DNA from: Chloroflexota bacterium
GTDB taxonomy: Bacteria > Chloroflexota > Dehalococcoidia > GIF9 > UBA5629
Length of the DNA: 5,907 bases
Assembly (NCBI GenBank): GCA_026389695.1
Contig: JAPLHI010000172.1
Location: forward strand, 1 to 5,907
Direction of reading: 5' to 3'
Positions 1-5,907 of the stretch are shown piece after piece. How positions within the stretch are numbered: position 1 is the stretch's first letter; every line of letters starts with the position of its first letter. The translations under genes were made by a program, and so were the position numbers. Below the pieces are notes generated by a model that made no database searches, was not told where the DNA came from, and was given only the letters and a program-made list of their open reading frames with translations.

Positions 1-6
1 AGGCAT

Positions 7-426
7 TTGAATCTCACTTACAGCGTTATCGCAGTTATTACTATGACTATTATTTGCTTTTGTATACTATGGTATCTCCAATATCCAGGGGCAGTCGCAT
101 TGGCCGTAATTATGGTTTTGGTTTTAATATCCTCTGGAATATGGGTTCTTATGCGCAAAGGGAGAAGTTTATGGCTAGCTGCCGCCGCGCTGTGGTCTTG
201 TGTGGTAGCATGGATACTTTTCCCATTAAATACGAGCGATTCCGGAGGTTGGTCTGGTTTAGATCTGTTCTTCAATTTTATGTTTACATTGTTGATTGGT
301 ACGGTCATAAATGTGATCGTTGTTCTACTGCTCAACAATATAAGATATAAGAAGATTGCCACAAACGAGAACGGCAAGCTGGTAAAGAGATGGTATAAAG
401 TAGAGAAGCCTGACGATAATTGTTAG
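7..426 (+). CDS. Unrecognised small four-helix membrane protein, possibly 5'-truncated by the window edge
   Basis: I do not recognise the family. The 139 residues read from a TTG at base 7 are strongly hydrophobic, with four likely membrane helices at about residues 5-23, 28-49, 54-73 and 86-110. A basic loop (RKGR, 50-53) lies between helices 2 and 3, a small acidic and Gly-rich loop (about 75-85) between 3 and 4, and the last 28 residues are hydrophilic and lysine-rich. By the positive-inside rule both termini should face the cytoplasm. The frame is still open at base 1 and no ribosome binding site is visible, so the true start may lie upstream; an in-frame ATG at base 43 is another option but would cut into helix 1. 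The gene converges on proC with 28 bases between the stop codons. No catalytic motif is visible, so no function is proposed. That it is a real gene is fairly likely from its regular helix pattern and charge distribution. Confidence 0.6.
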   Translation: MNLTYSVIAVITMTIICFCILWYLQYPGAVALAVIMVLVLISSGIWVLMRKGRSLWLAAAALWSCVVAWILFPLNTSDSGGWSGLDLFFNFMFTLLIGTVINVIVVLLLNNIRYKKIATNENGKLVKRWYKVEKPDDNC

Positions 427-454
427 TATATCGCCCTTTTTGATTTCAGATTAC
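427..454. other. Convergent intergenic gap without visible terminator
   Basis: These 28 bases separate the stop of the membrane protein gene (TAG, plus strand) from the stop of proC (TAG, minus strand). I see no GC-rich hairpin followed by a T-run in either direction. The short T-run at about 437-441 has no stem before it. Transcripts from both sides may therefore overlap at their 3' ends, or end by a factor-dependent mechanism. Confidence 0.5.
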
Positions 455-1255
455 CTACTTATTACCCAGGTTTTTGGCTTTAGTATATGCCGCTGTCACG
501 GCATTGATTATCAGGGATCTTAGCCCGCCGCTTTCCAGCAGCAACAGAGCCTCGGTTGTTGTTCCCCCGGGAGAAGTAACCATATTTTTTAATTCCGCGG
601 GATGCCTGGACATTTTTTTCATGGCTTCTACAGAGCCGCCAATTGTCTCGACGACAAATTTCTCCGCCACGTTCCTGGGTAGCCCGATGTGTACGCCTGC
701 GTCAATCAATGATTCAATAAACAGGAAGACGTATGCCGGGCCGCTTCCGCTGATAGCTGTTGCCATATCCAGGTATTTCTCATCGGCGAAATAATATTCC
801 TCCCCCATGGCGGCTAATATTTTCCTGGCAGTTTCGTGATTATCAGCCGTTAAACTGGCTTTCGCCGTCCAGGCTGTCATACCTTTGCCTACCTGTGCGG
901 GGGTATTCGGCATGGCGCGCACCACCTGTTCATAGTTCAGGCCTTTGCAAAGGGTATCAATACTGATTCCGGCTGCAATAGAAATTACTAACTGATTTTT
1001 AAGCTGTCCCGGGATTTCGTGCAGCACATGCGCCACATCCTGAGGTTTGACAGCCAGTACGATCGTTTGTGCGTCGATTATAGCTTCCCGGTTGCTCGCC
1101 GTCGTTTTGATATTGTATTTCTTCTTCAGCATATTACGACGGGACTCGATGACATCGCTCACAGATATATCCTGCCTGGACGCCAGCTTTTTGCTGATTA
1201 TACTTTTCAAGATAGCTTCTCCCATCACCCCACCGCCGATTATGCCGATTTTCAT
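455..1255 (-). CDS. proC: Pyrroline-5-carboxylate reductase
   Basis: Catalyses the last step of proline synthesis, reducing 1-pyrroline-5-carboxylate to L-proline with NAD(P)H in the cytoplasm. The 266 residues match the usual family length. The N-terminus is a Rossmann dinucleotide fold: MKIGIIGGGVMGEAIL carries the glycine-rich loop (residues 7-12), followed by VLAVKPQDV (66-74), ISIAAGIS (91-98) and VVRAMPNTPAQVGKG (111-125), all typical of ProC. The C-terminal helical dimerisation and substrate domain contains AISGSGPAYVFLF (167-179) and the family signature around MVTSPGGTT (225-233), whose conserved Ser/Thr and Gly residues line the substrate pocket. The ATG start is supported by an excellent Shine-Dalgarno (AAAGGAGG) five bases upstream. 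Only 2 bases separate it from the stop of the yggS-like gene, so the two are surely cotranscribed and probably translationally coupled. It is the last gene of the apparent operon. Nothing is truncated and no key motif is missing. Confidence 0.96.
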   Translation of the reverse strand: MKIGIIGGGVMGEAILKSIISKKLASRQDISVSDVIESRRNMLKKKYNIKTTASNREAIIDAQTIVLAVKPQDVAHVLHEIPGQLKNQLVISIAAGISIDTLCKGLNYEQVVRAMPNTPAQVGKGMTAWTAKASLTADNHETARKILAAMGEEYYFADEKYLDMATAISGSGPAYVFLFIESLIDAGVHIGLPRNVAEKFVVETIGGSVEAMKKMSRHPAELKNMVTSPGGTTTEALLLLESGGLRSLIINAVTAAYTKAKNLGNK

Positions 1256-1257
1256 AA

Positions 1258-1947
1258 TTACCTCCTTTCTCCGAAAATTGCCCGCCCGATACGTATCATG
1301 GTTGCCCCCTCTTCGATGGCGACTTCGAAGTCGTCCGTCATCCCCATGGATAACTCCTTAAACCCGAAAGCCGAATTTAACTGCCGCAGCTTTCTAAAAA
1401 CAGGCCGTGCATCTTCCGGATTGTCAGCCGGCGGCGCCACCGTCATCAATCCCAGGATCTGCAAATTTCCCAGCCCCGCGATGCTCTTTACCACGTCCTG
1501 AACCTGGTCCACCCCAAACCCGTACTTGGTCGCCTCACCCCCGACATTAACCTCGATAAATACGGGAATTGTTTTCCTGGCATGTTCATTGATATGTTGT
1601 GCCAGCTTAATTGAATCCACGCTGTGTATGACGTCGAAAATCTCCAGTGCGTCTTTTACCTTGTTGCTCTGCAAATGCCCCACCATATGCCAGGTAATTG
1701 ATTTGATTTCGCTAAGCTCACGGTATTTGTTTTCCGCCTCCTGAACGCGGTTTTCCCCGAAATCCCGCAGGCCGCACTCGTAAGCAACTCGAATTGTTTC
1801 TGAAAAAAAATTTTTAGTAACGCTTACTATTTTAATCTCTGCGGCTGATCTATTACATCTCTCACACGCCGCTTCCACCCGATGTTGAAGTTCAATAGTA
1901 TTATCAGAAATGTTTTTATACAGATCACGTGGTTCTAACGTATTCAC
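1258..1947 (-). CDS. yggS: YggS/PLPBP-family pyridoxal 5'-phosphate homeostasis protein
   Basis: Cytoplasmic PLP-binding protein of the YggS/YlmE/PROSC family: a single TIM barrel like the N-terminal domain of alanine racemase, without known catalytic activity, and implicated in vitamin B6 and amino-/keto-acid balance. The 229 residues fit the family. Visible motifs in order: IVSVTK with the PLP Schiff-base lysine K45 (most members have VSKTK here), DFGENRVQEA (62-71), WHMVGHLQSNK (86-96), IEVNVGGEATKYGF (131-144), LGLMTVAP (165-172), LSMGMTDDFEVAIEEGAT (199-216) and the phosphate-binding IRIGRAIFGER (218-228). The start is GTG; an in-frame TAG twelve bases upstream rules out extension. Only a weak AGGTG-like sequence overlaps the start codon itself, so initiation may depend on ribosomes ending on the acyl-CoA dehydrogenase gene 13 bases upstream. 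Adjacency to proC is a recurrent bacterial arrangement and supports the assignment. Confidence 0.93.
   Translation of the reverse strand: MNTLEPRDLYKNISDNTIELQHRVEAACERCNRSAAEIKIVSVTKNFFSETIRVAYECGLRDFGENRVQEAENKYRELSEIKSITWHMVGHLQSNKVKDALEIFDVIHSVDSIKLAQHINEHARKTIPVFIEVNVGGEATKYGFGVDQVQDVVKSIAGLGNLQILGLMTVAPPADNPEDARPVFRKLRQLNSAFGFKELSMGMTDDFEVAIEEGATMIRIGRAIFGERR
1261..1268 (-). promoter_or_regulatory. Shine-Dalgarno of proC embedded in the 3' end of the yggS-like gene
   Basis: On the minus strand the sequence reads AAAGGAGG, then TAATT, then the proC ATG. The AGG AGG codons are also the last two arginines of the upstream protein, and the TAA is its stop. The spacing of five bases from GGAGG to ATG is near ideal. 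This overlap fixes the proC start and indicates translational coupling. Confidence 0.85.
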
Positions 1948-1960
1948 CTGAGCATTCTAA

Positions 1961-3190
1961 TCACTCATATATTTTTTCATCCGCGGCCTGAGCTTCCTGG
2001 GCATCCTCCTCAACATTCCTCACTCCACCGGTTTGAGACAAAATCTCTCTATAATATTCATGCTGTATGATCAAATTCATTATTTCGGTAGTGCCCGTCC
2101 AGATTATCAGCAGCCTGGCATCCCTTAACATTTTCTCAATGGGATACACATTGGTGTAGCCGATGCCGCCCACTATCTGCATGGCGTTATTTATCACTTC
2201 CCACGCTGCTTCCGTACCGAATTTTTTCGCCTCTGAGACTAACCGCCGGGTATATCCGGTACTGCCCAGTTTATCTACGGCTTTAGAAGCCGAATATATC
2301 AGGGAGCTGGCCGCGTCCAGTGTAGTAACGCTGTCGGCGATTTTAAAACTCACGCCTTCAAATTCACGAATTTTCTTGCCGAAAGCTTTCCTTTTGTCGG
2401 AATATCTTGTTGCAACTTCCAGCGCCGCCCTTGCCATTCCTATTGCGCCAGCCGCCGAAGTCATCCTTTCAGGTATCATCATCTGGTTAAATACATCGGC
2501 TCCCCTGTTCAAACCAAGTATCAAATTCTCCTTGGGTACTTTGGTGTTTCGGAACACCAACCTTCCAGCACCACCACCCCTGGTACCCAACAATCCATAA
2601 ATATATTTTGCTTCTACGCCCATGTCCCGTTCTACAATAAACGCACTGATAGATTTCCCCGATGCTCCTTCCGTCCTGGCATAGACCAAAAAAATGTCAG
2701 CTCCTTCAGCGCCGACTACGAATCTTTTCTGACCATTCAATATGTAATACCCGCCCTTTGCAACGGCAGTAGTCGTCGCTCCGAAAAAATCAGAGCCTCC
2801 CCGCGGCTCCGTTAAAGCCTCCGCACAGAAGATATTGCCTTTTAGCAAAGGCTCCAGGTATTTCTTTTTCTGTTGGTCGGTTCCAAACACGTCCAGGGCC
2901 TCGCCTACTATGCTAACCAGGGAAAACAGACAGCCGAGAGACATACCCAGAACTCCTATTTCCTCAAGGGCAATAGTTTCATCTACCCAGTTTAGCCCTT
3001 TGCCGCCATATTCAGGGGAAAATCTAAGGCCAAGTAAATTCTTTTTTGCCAGCCCAACGACATATTCCTTAGGGTATCTGATTTTGTCTGCATCCATATC
3101 CAGCAATAGCTGCTTGGGGACAGATTTCACAAAATCCCTCACCTGTTCTCTTAGCTTTTTTTGACTCTCAGTTAACAGTACCTCGATCAT
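1961..3190 (-). CDS. Acyl-CoA dehydrogenase family flavoprotein, IVD/LCAD-type catalytic layout
   Basis: FAD enzyme expected to introduce an alpha-beta double bond into an acyl-CoA and pass electrons to an electron-transfer flavoprotein. The 409 residues cover the N-terminal helical domain (about 1-120), the beta domain (about 121-225) and the C-terminal helical domain (about 226-390). The first family signature is clear (ALTEPRGGSDFFG, 125-137), with the flavin-contacting stretch RFVVGAEGADIFLVYART (156-173). KRKAFGKKI (267-275) and QIVGGIGYTNVYPIEKMLRD (338-357) are the conserved C-terminal segments. Where medium- and short-chain enzymes have the catalytic Glu (YEGT), this protein has WTGT with T365. 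A glutamate is instead present in IPERMTSAAG (E241), the position used by isovaleryl-CoA and long-chain dehydrogenases. The last 20 residues are an acidic tail. The ATG start is supported by GAGGTGATC just upstream. The substrate cannot be told from sequence; a branched- or longer-chain acyl-CoA is only a guess. It lies between leuS and yggS in the same orientation. Confidence 0.92.
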   Translation of the reverse strand: MIEVLLTESQKKLREQVRDFVKSVPKQLLLDMDADKIRYPKEYVVGLAKKNLLGLRFSPEYGGKGLNWVDETIALEEIGVLGMSLGCLFSLVSIVGEALDVFGTDQQKKKYLEPLLKGNIFCAEALTEPRGGSDFFGATTTAVAKGGYYILNGQKRFVVGAEGADIFLVYARTEGASGKSISAFIVERDMGVEAKYIYGLLGTRGGGAGRLVFRNTKVPKENLILGLNRGADVFNQMMIPERMTSAAGAIGMARAALEVATRYSDKRKAFGKKIREFEGVSFKIADSVTTLDAASSLIYSASKAVDKLGSTGYTRRLVSEAKKFGTEAAWEVINNAMQIVGGIGYTNVYPIEKMLRDARLLIIWTGTTEIMNLIIQHEYYREILSQTGGVRNVEEDAQEAQAADEKIYE

Positions 3191-3192
3191 CT

Positions 3193-3201
3193 GATCACCT
3201 C
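3193..3201 (-). promoter_or_regulatory. Ribosome binding site of the acyl-CoA dehydrogenase gene
   Basis: The minus strand reads GAGGTGATC, then AG, then the ATG at 3190-3188. This is a nine-base match to the anti-Shine-Dalgarno of 16S rRNA, with GAGG seven bases from the start codon. It decides the start and shows that this genome uses strong Shine-Dalgarno sequences, in contrast to leuS. Confidence 0.8.
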
Positions 3202-3240
3202 AAAAAATATTCCGTCGTTATGATTATGGCATAACCTATC

Positions 3241-3265
3241 AAACGATCTAATTGGTAAATCGTTT
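3241..3265. repeat. 7-bp inverted repeat directly after leuS
   Basis: AAACGAT (3241-3247) and ATCGTTT (3259-3265) form a perfect 7-bp inverted repeat with an 11-base spacer, abutting the leuS stop codon. The stem is AT-rich. A short T-run follows only on the plus strand, where no gene ends, so it is a poor terminator for leuS. It may be a weak transcript hairpin, a protein-binding site ahead of the acyl-CoA dehydrogenase gene, or chance. Confidence 0.4.
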
Positions 3266-5719
3266 TTATTTCAGGACTATATTGATTAATCTCTGGGGCA
3301 CATAGACTATTTTGGCTATAGCCTTACCTGCAATATATGTTTTTACCCGTTCCTGACCGAGGGCAATTTCTTTAGCAGCCTCTTCCTTAACATCTACGGG
3401 TACCGTAACTTTATCCCGAAGCTTGCCATTTACTTGGATCACCAGCGTTACTTCTTCGTCTTTGGCCAATTCCTTATCCCATTTTGGCCACACCTGGTTA
3501 TGAACACTATAATTGTAACCTTTCAATGACCATAATTCCTCGGTAAGATGCGGGGCAGACGGACTTAACAGCAGTAGCAATGTCTTTATTGCTTCCTCCC
3601 AGGCATTCTTGGAAACTGTGCCGAGATCATTTATTTTCTGCAGATAGTTGGTATACTCCATGAGCGCAGCCAGCATGGTATTGAAATGGAACCTTTCCAT
3701 ATCTTCCGTAACTTTTTTAATCGTTTTATGCGAAATATGCTGTAGCTCCTTACCATCATCCGGCGATATATTTTTTTCTGCATATTCAACAGTCCCTAAA
3801 TTCCAGATTCTATTCAGCCACCTGCCCATTCCAATGATTCCGTTATCATTCCATTCACCACCCTGCTCCCAGGGTCCGACAAACATAAGGTATACGCGGA
3901 CTGCATCAGCCCCCAGGTTTGAAACATAGTCATCCGGCGTAACCACATTACCCTTGGACTTGCTCATTTTTTCTCCCTGGCAAACGATGATTCCCTGATT
4001 AAACAACTTGGTAAACGGTTCATCAAAATTCACCAGGCCGATATCCCTGATTGCCTTAATAAAAAACCTTGAATAAAGCAGGTGCATGGTTGCGTGCTCG
4101 GCGCCACCGGTGTATAAATCCACAGGCATCCAGTATTTCAACTCATCCTTATCAAACGCAGCCGTATCGCAGTGAGGGCTTGCGTACCTGAGGAAATACC
4201 ATGACGAGCACATGAAAGTATCCATGGTATCTGTTTCCCTTTTAGCCGGTGATGAACACCGGGGGCAGGTTGTATTTACAAAGGGTTCATAATATTTTAA
4301 TGGGGATTCCCCGGTGGGTCTGAACTCAATTTCAGGAGGCAATAGTACAGGTAAATCGCTTTCATTCACAGGAATAATACCGCATTTATCACAATATATC
4401 ATCGGGATTGGGGCTCCCCAATACCTCTGCCGCGAAATCAACCAGTCTCTCAGACGGTAGATAATAGTTTTTCCACCCCATCCCTTGGTTGCCAGGAAAT
4501 CACAAATTGCTTCCATCATCTGCTCATCAGTAAGCCCGTTAAATTGACTCGAATTTACCATGTGACCGGTTTTTTCTTCATGAGCTGCTTTGAGTTCCTC
4601 TCCATTCCATGAATCCGGCGCCACCACTATTCTAATCGGAATTCCGTATTTCTTGGCAAAATCAAAGTCTCTCTGGTCGTGAGCGGGAACCCCCATCACA
4701 GCGCCTGTTCCATAATGGGGTAGTACGTAATCTGCAATCCAAATAGGAACCCTCTCCCCATTTACACGGTTAATAATATAACTCCCGATAAAAACGCCCG
4801 TTTTTTCTGTCTCGGCAGACGTTCTCTCAAATTCAGTTTGCCTTTGGGCTTTGCGAGTATACGCTTCAACCTCTGCCTTGCGATCCGGGGTAGTTAACTT
4901 AGCAACAAGCGGATGCTCGGGAGCCATAACAAAGAATGTCACTCCAAAAAGCGTATCCGGCCGTGTAGTAAAAACCCTGATCTCTTTTTCCTGAATTCCA
5001 GCGTTATCCAGACCAAACGATATGTCCGCTCCATAACTCTTTCCTATCCAGTTGGTTTGCATAATGCGAATGCGCTCGGGCCAGTCGATATTTTTATATT
5101 CGAGGAGTTCATCCGCATACCTGGTGATTCTGAAAAACCATTGCTCAAGCTGCTTTTTCTCAACCAAGCTCTCACAGCGCCAGCAAACACCATCGCCAAC
5201 TACCTGCTCATTGGCCAAAACTGTTTGACATTTGGGACACCAGTTAACAGGCGCCTTGCCGCGGTAAGCAAGGCCGGCTTGGTACAATTTTAGGAAGAAC
5301 CATTGCGTCCATTTGTAGTATTCAGGAAGACATGTGATTACTTCGCGCTTCCAATCATAGATGGCGCCTATGGATTTAAGCTGGCGGCGCATATTTTCCA
5401 CGTTTTGTAGAGTCCAGGCAGCCGGATTAATGCCGGTTGATATAGCTTTGTTTTCTGCCGGTAAACCAAACGCATCAAATCCCATGGGATGCATCACATT
5501 ATATCCTTGCATCCTTTTATATCTGGCGTACACATCTGATGGAGCCATGGCATACCAGTGACCAATATGTAAATCTCCCGAAGTGTACGGGAACATAGTC
5601 AAGGCGTAGAACTTAGGCCTGGGATCATTTTCGTGAACCTCATATAACTTATCCTCCACCCATCTAATCTGCCATTTATTTTCAATTTCTTGTGGATTAT
5701 ATTTATTCGGAGCGTCCAT
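3266..5719 (-). CDS. leuS: Leucyl-tRNA synthetase
   Basis: Class I aminoacyl-tRNA synthetase that joins leucine to tRNA-Leu using ATP in the cytoplasm. The 817 residues are a normal full-length bacterial form. The Rossmann catalytic core shows the HIGH box (51-54, in FPYTSGDLHIGHWYAM) and KMSKS (584-588). A zinc module has C161/C164 and C179/C182. The editing (CP1) domain contains FTTRPDTLFGVTFFV (250-264) with the threonine-rich site, T256 corresponding to the specificity Thr252 of the E. coli enzyme, and GVPAHDQRDFDFA (343-355) with the conserved Asp, so post-transfer editing should work. A second set of paired cysteines (C443/C446, C485/C488) flanks the LPVLLPPE stretch, as in Thermus-type enzymes, and could bind a second zinc. 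The helical anticodon-binding domain (about 655-735) and small C-terminal domain (about 755-817, with IQVNGKLRDK) are complete. An in-frame TAA 30 bases upstream, with no start codon between, fixes the ATG. There is no Shine-Dalgarno. It is the first gene of the apparent operon. Confidence 0.98.
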   Translation of the reverse strand: MDAPNKYNPQEIENKWQIRWVEDKLYEVHENDPRPKFYALTMFPYTSGDLHIGHWYAMAPSDVYARYKRMQGYNVMHPMGFDAFGLPAENKAISTGINPAAWTLQNVENMRRQLKSIGAIYDWKREVITCLPEYYKWTQWFFLKLYQAGLAYRGKAPVNWCPKCQTVLANEQVVGDGVCWRCESLVEKKQLEQWFFRITRYADELLEYKNIDWPERIRIMQTNWIGKSYGADISFGLDNAGIQEKEIRVFTTRPDTLFGVTFFVMAPEHPLVAKLTTPDRKAEVEAYTRKAQRQTEFERTSAETEKTGVFIGSYIINRVNGERVPIWIADYVLPHYGTGAVMGVPAHDQRDFDFAKKYGIPIRIVVAPDSWNGEELKAAHEEKTGHMVNSSQFNGLTDEQMMEAICDFLATKGWGGKTIIYRLRDWLISRQRYWGAPIPMIYCDKCGIIPVNESDLPVLLPPEIEFRPTGESPLKYYEPFVNTTCPRCSSPAKRETDTMDTFMCSSWYFLRYASPHCDTAAFDKDELKYWMPVDLYTGGAEHATMHLLYSRFFIKAIRDIGLVNFDEPFTKLFNQGIIVCQGEKMSKSKGNVVTPDDYVSNLGADAVRVYLMFVGPWEQGGEWNDNGIIGMGRWLNRIWNLGTVEYAEKNISPDDGKELQHISHKTIKKVTEDMERFHFNTMLAALMEYTNYLQKINDLGTVSKNAWEEAIKTLLLLLSPSAPHLTEELWSLKGYNYSVHNQVWPKWDKELAKDEEVTLVIQVNGKLRDKVTVPVDVKEEAAKEIALGQERVKTYIAGKAIAKIVYVPQRLINIVLK

Positions 5720-5729
5720 AATAGTCGAA

Positions 5730-5758
5730 ATTTTAACTTGTGAGCCTTATATCGTCAA
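5730..5758 (-). promoter_or_regulatory. Sigma-70-type promoter of leuS, giving a near-leaderless mRNA
   Basis: On the minus strand a -35 box TTGACG (5758-5753, 5 of 6 consensus bases) and a -10 box TAAAAT (5735-5730, 5 of 6) are separated by exactly 17 bases. Only ten bases lie between the -10 box and the leuS ATG, which would put the transcription start near 5723 and leave about four untranslated bases. No T-box or other leader element is seen upstream. The promoter probably drives leuS and the three genes after it. Confidence 0.6.
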
Positions 5759-5827
5759 CATTCATATACTGGTCTGCAAATAATATTCACGTAATATCCT
5801 AAATATTCGATAGTTTAATAAAACATC

Positions 5828-5859
5828 CCTTTATAACACAGTAATAATGTTTATAAAGG
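5828..5859. repeat. 9-bp perfect inverted repeat upstream of leuS
   Basis: CCTTTATAA (5828-5836) and TTATAAAGG (5851-5859) are perfect reverse complements separated by 14 bases; allowing one bulged base adds two more pairs (CA with TG). It lies about 70 bases upstream of the leuS -35 box and just before the possible insertion-sequence end. It could be an operator-like site or a weak hairpin. The AT-rich background makes chance possible. Confidence 0.45.
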
Positions 5860-5871
5860 ACAATAACAGTC

Positions 5872-5907
5872 TGAGGTGGTCCCCAAAATTCGGACAGGTT
5901 GTTAAGA
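5872..5907. mobile_element. Possible IS3-family insertion sequence terminus, running off the right edge
   Basis: The sequence starting TGAGGTGGTCCCCAAAATTC and continuing with GGACAG has the look of an IS3-family terminal inverted repeat: a TG tip followed by a GTCCCC-AAAATTC-GGACA core, as I recall from many IS3-type ends. It differs in base composition from the AT-rich spacer beside it. The element itself, its transposase and its other end lie outside the window, so neither a target duplication nor the family can be confirmed. Confidence 0.4.

Noticed and set aside
18..377. Minus-strand open frame of 119 codons opposite the membrane protein gene.
   Set aside because: It has no credible start signal and reads as the complement of a hydrophobic coding sequence, whereas the plus-strand frame has a coherent four-helix topology.
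1019..1501. Plus-strand open frames of 100-160 codons opposite proC and the yggS-like gene.
   Set aside because: They lie fully antisense to well-recognised conserved genes, span the junction between them and show no family motif.
3191..3265. Separate promoter for the acyl-CoA dehydrogenase gene (CATAAT at 3228-3223 on the minus strand).
   Set aside because: The -10-like box is good, but the best-spaced -35 candidate (TTAGAT) matches the consensus at only about three of six positions, so read-through from leuS is the simpler explanation.
5847..5906. A plus-strand reading frame from the ATG at 5847 remains open to the window end.
   Set aside because: It spans only 20 codons, has no Shine-Dalgarno, starts inside the inverted-repeat region and runs through the possible insertion-sequence end; nothing supports it as a gene.
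5801..5906. A minus-strand frame entering from the right edge stays open for about 35 codons before a TAG near 5801.
   Set aside because: Its composition is that of translated AT-rich spacer, it crosses the possible insertion-sequence terminus, and it shows no recognisable protein motif. It could be the tail of a gene outside the window but cannot be supported.
5720..5907. Possible T-box leucine riboswitch upstream of leuS.
   Set aside because: The AGGGTGG-type T-box sequence and an antiterminator/terminator hairpin pair are absent, and the predicted transcription start leaves almost no leader.

Overview
The window is a compact bacterial chromosomal segment. Four genes on the minus strand read in the order leuS (leucyl-tRNA synthetase), an acyl-CoA dehydrogenase, a YggS/PLPBP-family pyridoxal-phosphate protein, and proC (pyrroline-5-carboxylate reductase). 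One unrecognised small membrane protein gene on the plus strand converges on proC at the left edge. The right edge may hold the tip of an insertion sequence.

Organism: the leuS product is of the bacterial type, with an insert of paired CxxC motifs. Its N-terminal wording (HIGH box followed by WYAMAPSD, FPYTSG in place of the common FPYPSG) resembles, from memory, Chloroflexota and particularly Dehalococcoidia. A stand-alone acyl-CoA dehydrogenase would fit an anaerobic or subsurface member of that group. This is inference from recalled family resemblance, not a search result.

Layout from left to right: 7-426 (+) four-helix membrane protein, possibly cut by the window edge; 455-1255 (-) proC; 1258-1947 (-) yggS-like; 1961-3190 (-) acyl-CoA dehydrogenase; 3191-3265 a short gap with an inverted repeat at the end of leuS; 3266-5719 (-) leuS; 5720-5871 an AT-rich promoter region with a good sigma-70-type promoter for leuS and a 9-bp inverted repeat; 5872-5907 a sequence resembling an IS3-family terminal repeat.

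How the genes fit together: gaps of 75, 13 and 2 bases, and a ribosome binding site for proC lying inside the last codons of the yggS-like gene, suggest one transcript from the leuS promoter. The theme is amino-acid metabolism: leucine charging, an acyl-CoA oxidation step, PLP homeostasis and the last step of proline synthesis. The two most interesting details are the leuS promoter, which sits so close to the ATG that the mRNA should be almost leaderless, and the acyl-CoA dehydrogenase, which lacks the usual C-terminal catalytic glutamate but has a glutamate at the alternative position used by isovaleryl-CoA and long-chain dehydrogenases. I found no CRISPR array, RNA gene, defence system or clearly novel system here.
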